Positions 16,241 to 23,621 of a stretch of 64,000 bases of DNA are shown one piece after another (the stretch's first letter is position 1; every line of letters begins with the position of its first letter). The position numbers were made by a program, and so were the translations under genes. The notes under the pieces were generated by a model. That model saw only the letters and a list, made by a program, of their open reading frames with translations, was not told the origin of the DNA and made no database searches. Origin of the DNA: Bacteroidaceae bacterium (GTDB lineage: Bacteria; Bacteroidota; Bacteroidia; Bacteroidales; Bacteroidaceae). The stretch spans positions 1 through 64,000 of the forward strand of contig JAFXXQ010000047.1 in assembly GCA_017542145.1 (NCBI GenBank), read 5' to 3'.

Positions 16241-17080
16241 ATGAAAACAATCTCCTTCCTCCTCACCGCACTAACGCTCATGTTCGCCACCTCATGCACC
16301 GCCCCCGCCCCCCGCATCTCCATCTTCGCCGACCACATCGGCACCATCGCCCAGCAGGAGCACATCAGCTTCGCCGAGGCCGCCACGCGCATCCGCAATC
16401 TGGGCTACACTGGCGTCGACGTCGGCACCAACTACAGCCATGCCCATCTCAACACCCTCGACAGCCTCGGCTTCGCCCACGCCTGCGCCATCGCCTGGAT
16501 AGACTTCGTGGCTGGCCCGCAGCCTGCCGCCGAGGAGCAGGCACTCTCGTTCATGGAGACGCGCCAGTGGCCGCAGCTGCTGCTCGTGCCCGGTTTCCTG
16601 CCCGCCGACCGACCCGCCGCCTACACCGACAGCCTCCGCGATGCCGCCATCAGCCGCATCGCCGCCTTTGCTGCCAAGGCCGCCCAGCGCGGGCTGCGCG
16701 TCCTCGTCGAGGACTTCGACAATCCCCGCTCGCTCTGCTACGACACCCCCTCGCTCGACCGCCTTTTCGCCGCCTCGCCAGCGCTGGGCCACGTCTTCGA
16801 CACGGGTAACTACGTCTATGGCGGCGAGGACGTGCTGACCGCCCTCACCCACTTCCGTGACCGCATCTACCACGTCCACCTCAAGGACCGCCTCGCCCCC
16901 CGCGACGGCGCCTCACCCGCCATCGGCAAGGGCATCGTCCCCACCCGCGAGGTCATCGACCAACTCACCAGCAGCGGCTATCGCGGCTGGTTCACCGTCG
17001 AGCACTACGGCTCCCGCCACATGCTCTCCGACGCCGCCTTCTCCATCCAGACCATCACCTCTCCCGAGAAGAAGGAATAG
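16241..17080 (+). CDS. Sugar phosphate isomerase/epimerase-like TIM-barrel lipoprotein
   Basis: 279 aa. The signal peptide ends in lipobox ATSC (C19), so it is likely membrane-anchored. The body is an AP-endonuclease-2/xylose-isomerase-like barrel with GYTGVDVGTNYSHAH, VLVEDFDN, LGHVFDTGNY, YHVHLKDR and GWFTVEHYGS. The Glu, Asp, His and Glu residues in these motifs suit a divalent-metal site. The substrate is unknown; secreted members often act on sugars released by other enzymes. It sits 17 bp after the glycosyltransferase and is probably the last gene of the mtaB operon, followed by the R1 hairpin. Confidence 0.8.
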   Translation: MKTISFLLTALTLMFATSCTAPAPRISIFADHIGTIAQQEHISFAEAATRIRNLGYTGVDVGTNYSHAHLNTLDSLGFAHACAIAWIDFVAGPQPAAEEQALSFMETRQWPQLLLVPGFLPADRPAAYTDSLRDAAISRIAAFAAKAAQRGLRVLVEDFDNPRSLCYDTPSLDRLFAASPALGHVFDTGNYVYGGEDVLTALTHFRDRIYHVHLKDRLAPRDGASPAIGKGIVPTREVIDQLTSSGYRGWFTVEHYGSRHMLSDAAFSIQTITSPEKKE

Positions 17081-17120
17081 TCCTATTATCCTCCTCTGTA
17101 TCAGGAAACAACACTTTGCA

Positions 17121-17192
17121 TTTCCCCTACTCAGCCCTACCCTAAGGGCTGAGTTTTCGTTTATCTGGAGGGGGGATAATAATAGGTCAAAA
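17121..17192. repeat. 72-bp dispersed repeat R1 with terminator-like hairpin
   Basis: It contains the 9-bp stem ACTCAGCCC (17129-17137) / GGGCTGAGT (17146-17154) followed by TTTCGTTT, then GGGGGGATAATAATAGGTCA. A near-identical copy lies at 18689-18760, and weaker similarity extends about 20 bp upstream of both. R1 lies 40 bp past the TIM-barrel gene and could end that transcript. The remaining bases to 17430 hold only a promoter box. Confidence 0.8.
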
Positions 17193-17367
17193 GTATGTGT
17201 TCCCCTGAAAACTGTATACTGAATCACTGAATCAATCCCCTTCGCCATTAACCGCTAACCGCTCCCCCTATACCGAAAAACAACTGGATTCTGGAACGGA
17301 GAAAAAAACTTATCCACAAAGCACACACTTTTTCCCCATCCCATGCCGGAAAGACAAAAGAAATGCC

Positions 17368-17375
17368 TATCTTTG
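17368..17375 (+). promoter_or_regulatory. -7 box for the four-helix-bundle gene
   Basis: TATCTTTG is an exact TAnnTTTG, 55 bp upstream of the ATG at 17431. A matching -33 TTTG was not found. Confidence 0.45.
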
Positions 17376-17430
17376 CAGTCACATCACTCCTATCAGTTCC
17401 CATCAACACCCATAACACCCATCAACTCCC

Positions 17431-18078
17431 ATGCCCACCGACACCAGCAGTTTCCTCGTTCCCAAGGGCGACTACAAGCGTCTCATCGCCTTCCAGAAGT
17501 CGGAGTGCATCTACGACCTCACCTGCTATTTCATCGAGCACTACCTGCCGGCCATCGGCGACCGCACGGTGGACCAGATGAAGCAGGCTGCCCGCTCGGG
17601 CAAGCAGAACATCGCCGAGGGCATTGAGACGGGCACCACGTCGATGGAGGCGTGCATCAAGCTGGTGAACGTGGCGAAGGCCAGCCTGAAGGAGCTGCAG
17701 GAGGACTACGAGGACTACCTGCGCACCCACGGCGGCGAGGTGTGGGACGCGGACAGCCAGCAATGCCGCAATGCCCGCCAGTGGTGCCGCCAGCACTCGC
17801 AGTCTGCCGACTACCTGCGCGTCTGCGAACTGCGCGACGACATCACCATCGCCAACATTGCACTCGTGCTGATACACCAGACGGACTATCTGCTGCGCCA
17901 GCTGCTGGAGCGCTACAAGACCGACTTCCTCACCCACGGCGGCATCAAAGAGCAGATGTCCGCCGCGCGAAGGAGCTGGAGGGAGGAACACGGGTATTAT
18001 AATTGGAGGACTGGGTGTGATGAGAACAATGGGAATAATGGGAGGCCAGGCCCGACAAACGACAATCAGAAGAAATAA
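17431..18078 (+). CDS. Four-helix-bundle (23S rRNA intervening-sequence type) protein
   Basis: 215 aa, no signal peptide. Residues ~15-105 contain YDLTCYFIEHYLP, RTVDQMKQAARSGKQNIAEG and ASLKELQEDYEDYLR. This matches the S23-type four-helix bundle, with its hallmark SxxNIAEG-like turn, plus a longer suffix region (to ~175) seen in a Bacteroidota subfamily. Homologues are found in rRNA intervening sequences and as the Avd accessory protein of diversity-generating retroelements. No reverse transcriptase or variable repeat is present here. The Asn/Gly-rich tail (~190-215) is low complexity. It lies between the two copies of the 72-bp repeat. Molecular function unknown. Confidence 0.75.
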   Translation: MPTDTSSFLVPKGDYKRLIAFQKSECIYDLTCYFIEHYLPAIGDRTVDQMKQAARSGKQNIAEGIETGTTSMEACIKLVNVAKASLKELQEDYEDYLRTHGGEVWDADSQQCRNARQWCRQHSQSADYLRVCELRDDITIANIALVLIHQTDYLLRQLLERYKTDFLTHGGIKEQMSAARRSWREEHGYYNWRTGCDENNGNNGRPGPTNDNQKK

Positions 18079-18104
18079 ACAAAGGAGTCAAAGGCAATTC
18101 GGCA

Positions 18105-18545
18105 CTACTTCCTCTTGAACTTGGCAACGAAATGGCGGAGACCGAAGTCAGGTTCGAACTCGTCGTAGGACAGTGTCATGTTCTTCTTGTCAAGATTGTC
18201 GATATGCACTAACCTCGACTCAATCTCCACGCCGCCGCTGTAAAAAATCAGTACCTCCTCGGACTCGGCATCAAAGTTGCCCTCATATTTTTCGGTGCGC
18301 TTGTTGTTGTAGCCGAAAGTCTCGATGCTGACGGCTTTCCAATAACCATTTCTTAAGGTCAGTATATAGTCGTAGTCGAGGTCAACGACCTCCTCGTGTT
18401 CCACGCCGTCGAAAGTAGTGGTGACAGTCTTGCTCACGAGTTTCCATGAGCCGTCGAGCTGGTACATAAAAGGGTTCTCATAATCGCACGACGTCATCAG
18501 TCCGCAGACGGCGAGTGCAAGGAGGGTTTTGAAAGTCTTTTTCAT
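18105..18545 (-). CDS. Small lipocalin-like lipoprotein
   Basis: 146 aa starting at MKKTFKTLLA; an upstream in-frame codon adds 22 residues that would spoil the signal peptide. Lipobox LMTSC places Cys20 as the lipid anchor. The mature part opens with LDGSWKLVSKTVTT and has regular beta strands (VVDLDYDYILTLRNGYWK, KNMTLSYDE), like lipocalin-type domains of Bacteroidota lipoproteins. It is convergent with the four-helix-bundle gene (26 bp apart). No specific ligand can be inferred. Confidence 0.65.
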   Translation of the reverse strand: MKKTFKTLLALAVCGLMTSCDYENPFMYQLDGSWKLVSKTVTTTFDGVEHEEVVDLDYDYILTLRNGYWKAVSIETFGYNNKRTEKYEGNFDAESEEVLIFYSGGVEIESRLVHIDNLDKKNMTLSYDEFEPDFGLRHFVAKFKRK

Positions 18546-18641
18546 AATCAGAATGCTTTTTAAGGTAAACACTTCACTAATATAAACGCGCCAAACCTGT
18601 AAATACTGCATGGAAGAACAAACTTTTTTTACACAAAAAAT

Positions 18642-18676
18642 TTGCCTGATCCGATATTCCCCACTGAATCAGGCAA
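18642..18676. other. Hairpin beside repeat R2
   Basis: TTGCCTGAT (18642-18650) pairs with ATCAGGCAA (18668-18676), a 9-bp stem with a 17-nt loop. It lies upstream of the lipoprotein start and just left of R2. Possible regulatory structure. Confidence 0.4.
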
Positions 18677-18688
18677 CGAAACGCTGTC

Positions 18689-18760
18689 TTTTCCCTACTC
18701 AGCCCTACCCCAAGGGCTGAGTTTTCGTTTATCTGAAGGGGGGATAATAATAGGTCAAAA
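18689..18760. repeat. 72-bp dispersed repeat R2
   Basis: Second copy of the element at 17121-17192, with only a few substitutions. Same 9-bp hairpin (18697-18705 with 18714-18722), T-rich flank and GGGGGGATAATAATAGGTCA block, in direct orientation. R1 and R2 bracket the four-helix-bundle and lipoprotein genes. Confidence 0.8.
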
Positions 18761-18820
18761 AAAAGACATTTTTTTCGAAAAAAATTCTCAAAGATGTAGG
18801 TCAGTTCCAGAAAAAAATCC

Positions 18821-18920
18821 TACCTTTGTAGCGTAATCAGAGCAACGAAAAACACGCTCTGACAACAAACTTTTAACTATTTCAAATACCCCTCTCAGAG
18901 GGGAAATTAAAAATGTTTTT
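18821..18920 (+). promoter_or_regulatory. Promoter box and two-hairpin leader of the primase module
   Basis: TACCTTTG at 18821-18828 matches TAnnTTTG. The implied ~85-nt leader has two hairpins: TCAGAGC (18837-18843) with GCTCTGA (18856-18862), and CCCCTC (18889-18894) with GAGGGG (18898-18903). The second is 17 bp before the ATG and could control translation or block upstream read-through. Confidence 0.55.
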
Positions 18921-19529
18921 ATGGATAATAATAATAATATCTATCCCCCTTCTGTATCCGTTTTCAATCCTGGATACATCAGTAAAAAGAACGGCAAGGC
19001 CGTGTTGCAATGTAAGCCCTACAAGACCGCAACACTGGTTGAGGTGTGGGACTATATCAGGGGTCAGCGCGCCAAGCGTGCCACAGACGAACTGCGGGCT
19101 GAGACCGACAAGGAGCGGCAAGATCAGCTGAAAATGTTGTCGCTGAAACACTGTACTCCATTCGGCACCTTCAGCCACCGAGACAAGCTGGGACTGATGG
19201 AGCGCAGCGGTATGATGGTTATAGACATCGACGACATCAAGGATTCCGACGAGCTGGAGCGTCTGAAGAACCTGCTTCTCGCCGACACGCATTACGAGAC
19301 AGACCTCCTTTTCATCTCGCCCCGCGGACATGGACTGAAATGGTTCATCCACGTGGGCGACATGGGCGGCATGGAACTGAAGGACTACTTCCGCCGTGTG
19401 TCGCGCTATCTCCAGTTTCAGTATGGCATCATCGCCGACGAGAGTGGAAAGGACATCCCGAGGGCATGTTACCTCAGCCATGACCCTGACTGCTACATCA
19501 ACCCGAAATACATTCAAACACATATTTAG
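18921..19529 (+). CDS. BT4734-type primase-polymerase domain protein
   Basis: 202 aa. It matches the N-terminal domain found on Bacteroidota VirE/primase proteins. Two archaeo-eukaryotic primase signatures are visible: VIDIDD with D102, D104 and D105 (metal ligands), and SPRGHGLKWFIH at 133-144 (nucleotide-binding motif). ESGKDIPRACYLSHDPDCY near the end is the third conserved block. The family probably makes RNA or DNA primers. Here the domain is a separate protein; the VirE helicase is the next gene, 26 bp downstream. Start ATG (MDNNNN) follows the leader hairpin. A +1-frame hydrophobic ORF from 18913 overlaps it and was not kept. Confidence 0.85.
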   Translation: MDNNNNIYPPSVSVFNPGYISKKNGKAVLQCKPYKTATLVEVWDYIRGQRAKRATDELRAETDKERQDQLKMLSLKHCTPFGTFSHRDKLGLMERSGMMVIDIDDIKDSDELERLKNLLLADTHYETDLLFISPRGHGLKWFIHVGDMGGMELKDYFRRVSRYLQFQYGIIADESGKDIPRACYLSHDPDCYINPKYIQTHI

Positions 19530-19555
19530 GATAACCATCACTTTTTTTTCCTACT

Positions 19556-21208
19556 ATGGCAAATAGTCATTCAACAAACTTTTCGGCAGCCACGAAGAAG
19601 ACTAACGGCGCCGACACCAATCTGCTCCACGCCAAGGCCGTAGTGGAGCGAGTAGCTAACCAAGGCATCGACCTCACCGACGACTACGACCAATGGGTGA
19701 GGCTGTGCTTCTCTCTTGCCTCGCTGGGTGAAGAGGGACGGCCGCTGTTCCATCGCATCAGCTGCCTGAGCGGGAAATACGACTATGACGACTGCGACCA
19801 GAAATTCTCAAACTGCCTGCAGACAAGCCGAAACTCCATGGGGTTGGGAACCTTCTTCCACATCGCCAAGGATGCCGGCATCGACGTCAGCATGCCCGCA
19901 GAGCTTCGTCCCAAACGGGGTCGCCCGAAAAAGCATCAGCATGCAGACGGGGCCGACGAGGCGAGGGACGAGCGCACCACCTTTCATCTGGCCGAGGAGA
20001 AGCTGACCGAGATGGCAGAGTTTCGCTACAACGAGATTACGCACAAGACGGAAGTCCTGTCGCGTGACATCGAGGGCAAGCACCTCGGCGAGTGGCAGCC
20101 CATGGACGACCGCACGCTCAACCTGTTCTTCGTCAACATCCGCAAGGAGGATATCAGCATCACGAAGGACAACCTCAACGCCATCATTGAGAACTCCCAA
20201 ACATCCATTTCCTACAACCCCTTCAGCGACTACTACAGCACCCTGCCCGAATGGGACGGCCAACACGACTACATCAGCGATATCTTCAGCGTCTTCCAAT
20301 TCAAGAACGAGACGGAAAAGCAGTTCCTCATGCCGTACCTGAAGAAATGGTTTGTAACCATGACGGCGCTCTGGTGCGAGCTGACCGACGACAACCAGCT
20401 GATGCCTGTGCTCGTGGGCCCCCCTCGTGCTGGAAAGACCTATTTCTGCAACCACCTGCTGCCACCCGCGCTGCGACAGTACGCCAAGACCATCAATCCC
20501 AACGAGAACATTGACAAGGACTTCCAGATTGCCATCTCCGAGAAGGGATTGCTGATTATGGACGAACTGAAGATCAGCTCCCGCACGGCAGGCGCCATGC
20601 GCTCCACTATCACCAGCACGAGCTCCGACGTCCGCGCCCCCTATGCCCGTTACAGCGAGCATCGCCAGCGCCATGCCTCGTTCATCGGGTCGTGCAACGA
20701 CTTCCAGTACATCACTGAGTCCGACGGCAACCGCCGCTATCTCTCCGTGTCTATCGAGGGCACTAACGAATTCACCGACGACACCCTCCCCCACGATCAG
20801 GCTTACGCCCAGGCATGGTACCTCGCCAACCATTGTTTCGACGAATACCGTCTGACCTCCGACGATGCCCGACGCATCGAGAAGTATAACGAGGAATACA
20901 CCGTGCCCGACCTCTGCGAACAGCTCATCGCCGCCAACTATCGCGTTCCCCAGAGAGACGAACAGGGCAAGGCATTAGCGTTTAGCGAAATCATAAACAA
21001 GCTGAAATGGATGAATAATTCTTCTGAAATAAACCCGAAAAACGTCTCGGCAGCTTTGAGGAATTTAGGGTTCAGTCCCAAGAGGAACAGGAAATGCACG
21101 CGCTGGTACGTCATCGAAATCACCCCTTCAGAAAGCCAGATGGAGGCTGTAAATGAAGGACATAACATGTTTTTAGAAGAGAATCCTGACGGCAACATCA
21201 CCACTTGA
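19556..21208 (+). CDS. VirE-type helicase with primase C-terminal domain
   Basis: 550 aa. Residues ~20-110 are a PriCT-2-like domain (DDYDQWVRLCFSLASLGE, then FHRISCLSGKYDYDDCDQKF). A basic linker (RPKRGRPKK) and a VirE/P-loop ATPase follow: Walker A in VGPPRAGKT near 287-295, Walker B-like LLIMDEL near 338, and SCNDFQYITESDGNRRYLSV as the sensor/arginine-finger region. With the preceding gene it makes a primase-helicase pair like those of plasmids, phages and phage satellites. The last 100 residues look like a winged-helix tail. No integrase, capsid or terminase gene lies nearby, so the module is either a remnant or a resident accessory system. A palindromic element starts at its stop codon. 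Confidence 0.85.
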   Translation: MANSHSTNFSAATKKTNGADTNLLHAKAVVERVANQGIDLTDDYDQWVRLCFSLASLGEEGRPLFHRISCLSGKYDYDDCDQKFSNCLQTSRNSMGLGTFFHIAKDAGIDVSMPAELRPKRGRPKKHQHADGADEARDERTTFHLAEEKLTEMAEFRYNEITHKTEVLSRDIEGKHLGEWQPMDDRTLNLFFVNIRKEDISITKDNLNAIIENSQTSISYNPFSDYYSTLPEWDGQHDYISDIFSVFQFKNETEKQFLMPYLKKWFVTMTALWCELTDDNQLMPVLVGPPRAGKTYFCNHLLPPALRQYAKTINPNENIDKDFQIAISEKGLLIMDELKISSRTAGAMRSTITSTSSDVRAPYARYSEHRQRHASFIGSCNDFQYITESDGNRRYLSVSIEGTNEFTDDTLPHDQAYAQAWYLANHCFDEYRLTSDDARRIEKYNEEYTVPDLCEQLIAANYRVPQRDEQGKALAFSEIINKLKWMNNSSEINPKNVSAALRNLGFSPKRNRKCTRWYVIEITPSESQMEAVNEGHNMFLEENPDGNITT

Positions 21209-21376
21209 GTGTGTCGGGTGTGTTAGGGGTGTTGGGGTGTTTTTTAAAGAGCACAATAGAAAATTCAAAAAATACCCTTATCACTTTTCAACTTGAAGAA
21301 TGCATTTTTATTTTTCCGTGCTAAGTTATAAAGAGAGCCCTACATCCCCTACACCCCCAACACACTACCCCGCCCC
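21206..21376. repeat. Tandem-armed palindromic element, locus 6
   Basis: The left arm starts in the VirE stop codon: GTGTGTCGG-GTGTGTTAG-GGGTGTTGG-GGTGTT. The right arm (21335-21370) is CCCTACATCCCCTACACCCC, CAACACACTACCCC, the imperfect reverse complement. The spacer is about 90 bp, AT-rich. Words are 8-9 bp. Confidence 0.6.
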
Positions 21377-21474
21377 TCATCCAGTGCTAAGAGAGGGGAG
21401 TTGCGGCATTGCTTATTCCCTGTTCACTGATTACTAAAAAAGTTCTCTTTTTTTATGAAAAAACCACTTAAATA

Positions 21475-21506
21475 TTTGGTGGAGTGGAAAATAAGTTGTA
21501 ACTTTG
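21475..21506 (+). promoter_or_regulatory. Promoter of the HU-like gene pair
   Basis: TTTG at 21475-21478, 20 bp, TAACTTTG at 21499-21506: both boxes match at the preferred spacing. Confidence 0.75.
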
Positions 21507-21766
21507 TAGGTGAATGGAAGGGGGGAATCGCGGGGCGAAAGAGCCTTCTGGCAGACGGTGACGCGCCTCAACATCCCCAGCGACGCGCCTCATCACTCAG
21601 GGCCACGCGCGTCGGCCCGCAGCGACGAGGCTGAGGACACGGACGGTCAAAGCCGCCTCTCCGGCAAGCCGCTCCACAGCACCGCGCAACCCTCCGGACA
21701 TTCAGCGTGTGAGACTTTTTAGTGTGTGTAATAACCTAACGAACCAAAAGGAAGGAGATCAGGAAC
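21507..21766 (+). other. Long GC-rich leader of the HU operon
   Basis: About 255 nt lie between the predicted transcription start and the first HU-like ATG. The base composition changes sharply from the AT-rich promoter to GC-rich sequence with many GCG/CGC steps. A 70-codon frame from a GTG at 21510 exists but is Arg/Ser-rich with no recognisable fold. I favour a structured leader or the ghost of a gene over a real protein. Confidence 0.35.
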
Positions 21767-22180
21767 ATGGCAGTACAGTGCAAACTCATCAAGTGCATCG
21801 ACCCCCGCAATCCGGAGGCGGAGGACGAGAAACGGGTGGTCCGCGCCGTCAGCACGGGGCTCTACGGCTTCGAGCAGATGGCGGAGGACATCTGCCACTC
21901 CTGCTCGCTGACCGAGGGCGACGTGACGGCGGCCATGCGGAGCATGCTCCACTTCGCCCGCGAAGCCTTGCTTGCCGGGCAGACGGTGGAGATGGAGGGC
22001 CTTGGACGGTTCCGCATATCGGTCAAGTCGCGCCTGTGCACACTCGACGAGACCACCCGGCGGGGCTTCTCCGTCGCCGACGCTGTCCGGCAGTTCAAGG
22101 TGATCTACACGCCTGACGTACGCCTGCGACGCCTCATTGACGCCCAGGCCGAGCCAAGCCTCACACGCAGTGAGAATTAA
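21767..22180 (+). CDS. HU-like DNA-binding protein (first of a pair)
   Basis: 137 aa. Matches the Bacteroidota histone-like subfamily: an N-terminal VQCKLIKCIDPRNPEAEDEK strand, GLYGFEQMAEDICHSCSLTE and DVTAAMRSMLHFAREALLAG helices, then VEMEGLGRFRISVKSR, the beta-ribbon arm. It lacks the short canonical HU length (90 aa) and has an extended N-terminus. Likely a nucleoid-associated or viral-histone-like protein that bends or coats DNA. First gene after a strong promoter and long leader. Confidence 0.85.
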   Translation: MAVQCKLIKCIDPRNPEAEDEKRVVRAVSTGLYGFEQMAEDICHSCSLTEGDVTAAMRSMLHFAREALLAGQTVEMEGLGRFRISVKSRLCTLDETTRRGFSVADAVRQFKVIYTPDVRLRRLIDAQAEPSLTRSEN

Positions 22181-22214
22181 AACGTGTTTTTCAACAATTA
22201 AACTTTTTACAACT

Positions 22215-22631
22215 ATGCCAATAACTTATCAGATTGTGGGGTGCAGTAACCCCCGTGGTGCCGAGGGCGTCGACTACGCCACCAACCGCGCCGTGAAGAC
22301 CGGCGACTATGATTTCAAGAGCCTCGCCGAGGACATCCAGTTTGCCACTACCGTGACGAAGGCTGACGTGGTGGCGGTCCTGACCGCCGCGAAGGAGTTC
22401 ATCAAGACGCACCTGCTCCAGGGCCAGCGCATCGTGCTGGAGGAGATCGGCGCCCTGCAGGCGAACCTCCAGAGCAAGTGCTTCGCGCAGAGCGTCATCC
22501 CCGCTGAGTCGTTCGACCCGTCGAGCTACATCAAGAAGGTGGGCATCCGCTTCCGCCCCGAGGCCGACCTCCTGAAGTACGTCCGCACGAACAAGACGCT
22601 GAAGAGAGTTCCCTCGGAACTCTTGGCCTAA
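22215..22631 (+). CDS. HU-like DNA-binding protein (second of a pair)
   Basis: 138 aa, start MPITYQIVGCSNPRG. Same fold order as the preceding protein: SLAEDIQFATTVTKADVVAV helices, EFIKTHLLQGQRIVLEEIGA, and a basic beta-arm and tail (IKKVGIRFRP, TNKTLKRVPSELLA). Overall identity to its neighbour is low, so the pair is an old duplication or two separate family members. Gap 34 bp, shared promoter, and a strong terminator follows directly. Together with the primase-VirE genes this forms a recurrent Bacteroidota gene neighbourhood, as I recall it. Confidence 0.85.
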   Translation: MPITYQIVGCSNPRGAEGVDYATNRAVKTGDYDFKSLAEDIQFATTVTKADVVAVLTAAKEFIKTHLLQGQRIVLEEIGALQANLQSKCFAQSVIPAESFDPSSYIKKVGIRFRPEADLLKYVRTNKTLKRVPSELLA

Positions 22632-22635
22632 AGTA

Positions 22636-22670
22636 AGAGCCTCTCCCCCTCGACGGGGGAGGGCTCTTTT
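22636..22670 (+). terminator. Intrinsic terminator after the HU pair
   Basis: AGAGCC..TCCCCC pairs with GGGGGA..GGCTCT around the loop CTCGAC, a GC-rich stem of about 12 bp, followed by TTTT. It starts five bases past the stop codon. Confidence 0.85.
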
Positions 22671-22768
22671 AAGGAGTGCAGGAGTTCAGGAGTGCAGGAG
22701 TTCAGACGAATGTTTTGTTTGCTGGGGTATTATCTGTTCACTGTTCACTGATCACTGTTCACTGACAG
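22671..22768. repeat. Mosaic tandem-arm element, locus 7
   Basis: The left part is 8-bp words AGGAGTGC/AGGAGTTC alternating twice (22671-22705). The right part is 7-bp words TGTTCAC-TGTTCAC-TGATCAC-TGTTCAC (22735-22764). The two arms are not complementary. The right-hand word is the one used at 25594-25738, so this looks like a junction of halves of two elements. Confidence 0.55.
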
Positions 22769-22810
22769 GGAGGAAAGAGGGCAGACAACACCCCTGGGCC
22801 CTCCTTTCTG

Positions 22811-23569
22811 TTACAGCTTCATCACCCGTTTCATCTCCAGGTTCTCGTAGCCCTCGGGGCAGTGGGTGGAGAGATAGACGGTGGGATTGTTCCTGATGAA
22901 TGTGCGGACGCGGTCGAGGGTCTCACGGGCGGCTGCCTTGTCCTCGAAGACGATGGAGAGCTTGTTAGCCTTCAGGGCGGCGTCGCAGTAGGTGATGTCG
23001 CCGTGGAACATGTAGCAGAGGCCGTCGTGCTCCAGGATGACGATGCTGTTGCCCTTGGTGTGGCCCTTCGCCTCGATGAAGTAGAGGCCGGGGGCAATGT
23101 TCTCGCAGGCGGGGAAGTTCTGATAACATCCGTCCTTATAGCTGACGCGCACGATGTTGTCGCCACTGAGCTTCAACGCGTCAGCATCCTCAGGCGAGAT
23201 ATAGACCTTGGCGTTGGGGAACTCGGCGATGCAGTCCGAGTGGTCGCCGTGCTTGTGGGTAATGAGGATTTTCGTCACCTGCTCAGGCTTGTAACCCAGC
23301 GCGGCGAACGATGCCATATAGTCGTCCACCTTGTCGCCCATGTAGAGCGGTGCGCCCAGTTTCTTGGCGGGAGCCGACATGCCGGTCCTGAAACCCGTAT
23401 CGATGAGGATGATGCCTTCGTCGGTTTCGATGAGGAAGTTCTGGAGCGAGCTGCGATAGATGATCTGCTCGTCGAACATCTCCTTGCCCTCTTCGCCGCC
23501 AAAGGCAAACGGCTGGTTCATAAAGCCGTGGTCAAACATGCGCACGGCCTTGATTGCTTTGATTTCCAT
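22811..23569 (-). CDS. Metallo-beta-lactamase-fold hydrolase
   Basis: 252 aa, cytoplasmic. The zinc-binding motif THKHGDHSD (HxHxDH) plus KGHTKGNS, FHGDITYCD and a terminal STHCPEGYE give the usual metal ligands. The layout LIETDEGIILIDTGFR matches the lactonase-like branch. It lies last in a cluster with rubredoxin and a ferritin-like protein; in flavodiiron systems an MBL-fold domain works with rubredoxin, but this protein has no flavodoxin domain, so a direct electron-transfer role is only a guess. The gap to the rubredoxin gene is 52 bp. Confidence 0.85.
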   Translation of the reverse strand: MEIKAIKAVRMFDHGFMNQPFAFGGEEGKEMFDEQIIYRSSLQNFLIETDEGIILIDTGFRTGMSAPAKKLGAPLYMGDKVDDYMASFAALGYKPEQVTKILITHKHGDHSDCIAEFPNAKVYISPEDADALKLSGDNIVRVSYKDGCYQNFPACENIAPGLYFIEAKGHTKGNSIVILEHDGLCYMFHGDITYCDAALKANKLSIVFEDKAAARETLDRVRTFIRNNPTVYLSTHCPEGYENLEMKRVMKL

Positions 23570-23621
23570 AATGACTCGTTTGGAATTGATGTCGGTGGGT
23601 CGATGTGTAGTCTGAATCAGC

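Noticed and set aside
17431..18078. Accessory protein of a diversity-generating retroelement
   Set aside because: The four-helix bundle resembles Avd, but no reverse transcriptase, template repeat or variable repeat lies within the window.
18913..19131. 72-codon frame MFLWIIIIISIPLLYPFSIL... starting 8 bases before the primase ATG
   Set aside because: The hydrophobic start comes from ATA/ATT-rich DNA read in another frame; the rest is Pro/Arg/Ser-rich shadow of the primase.
21510..21722. 70-codon frame from a GTG in the HU leader
   Set aside because: GTG start, Arg/Ser-rich, no fold, immediately downstream of the transcription start. Kept only as leader sequence.
22811..23569. Flavodiiron oxygen reductase
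   Set aside because: It has only the MBL fold; the C-terminal flavodoxin domain is missing and the protein is complete.
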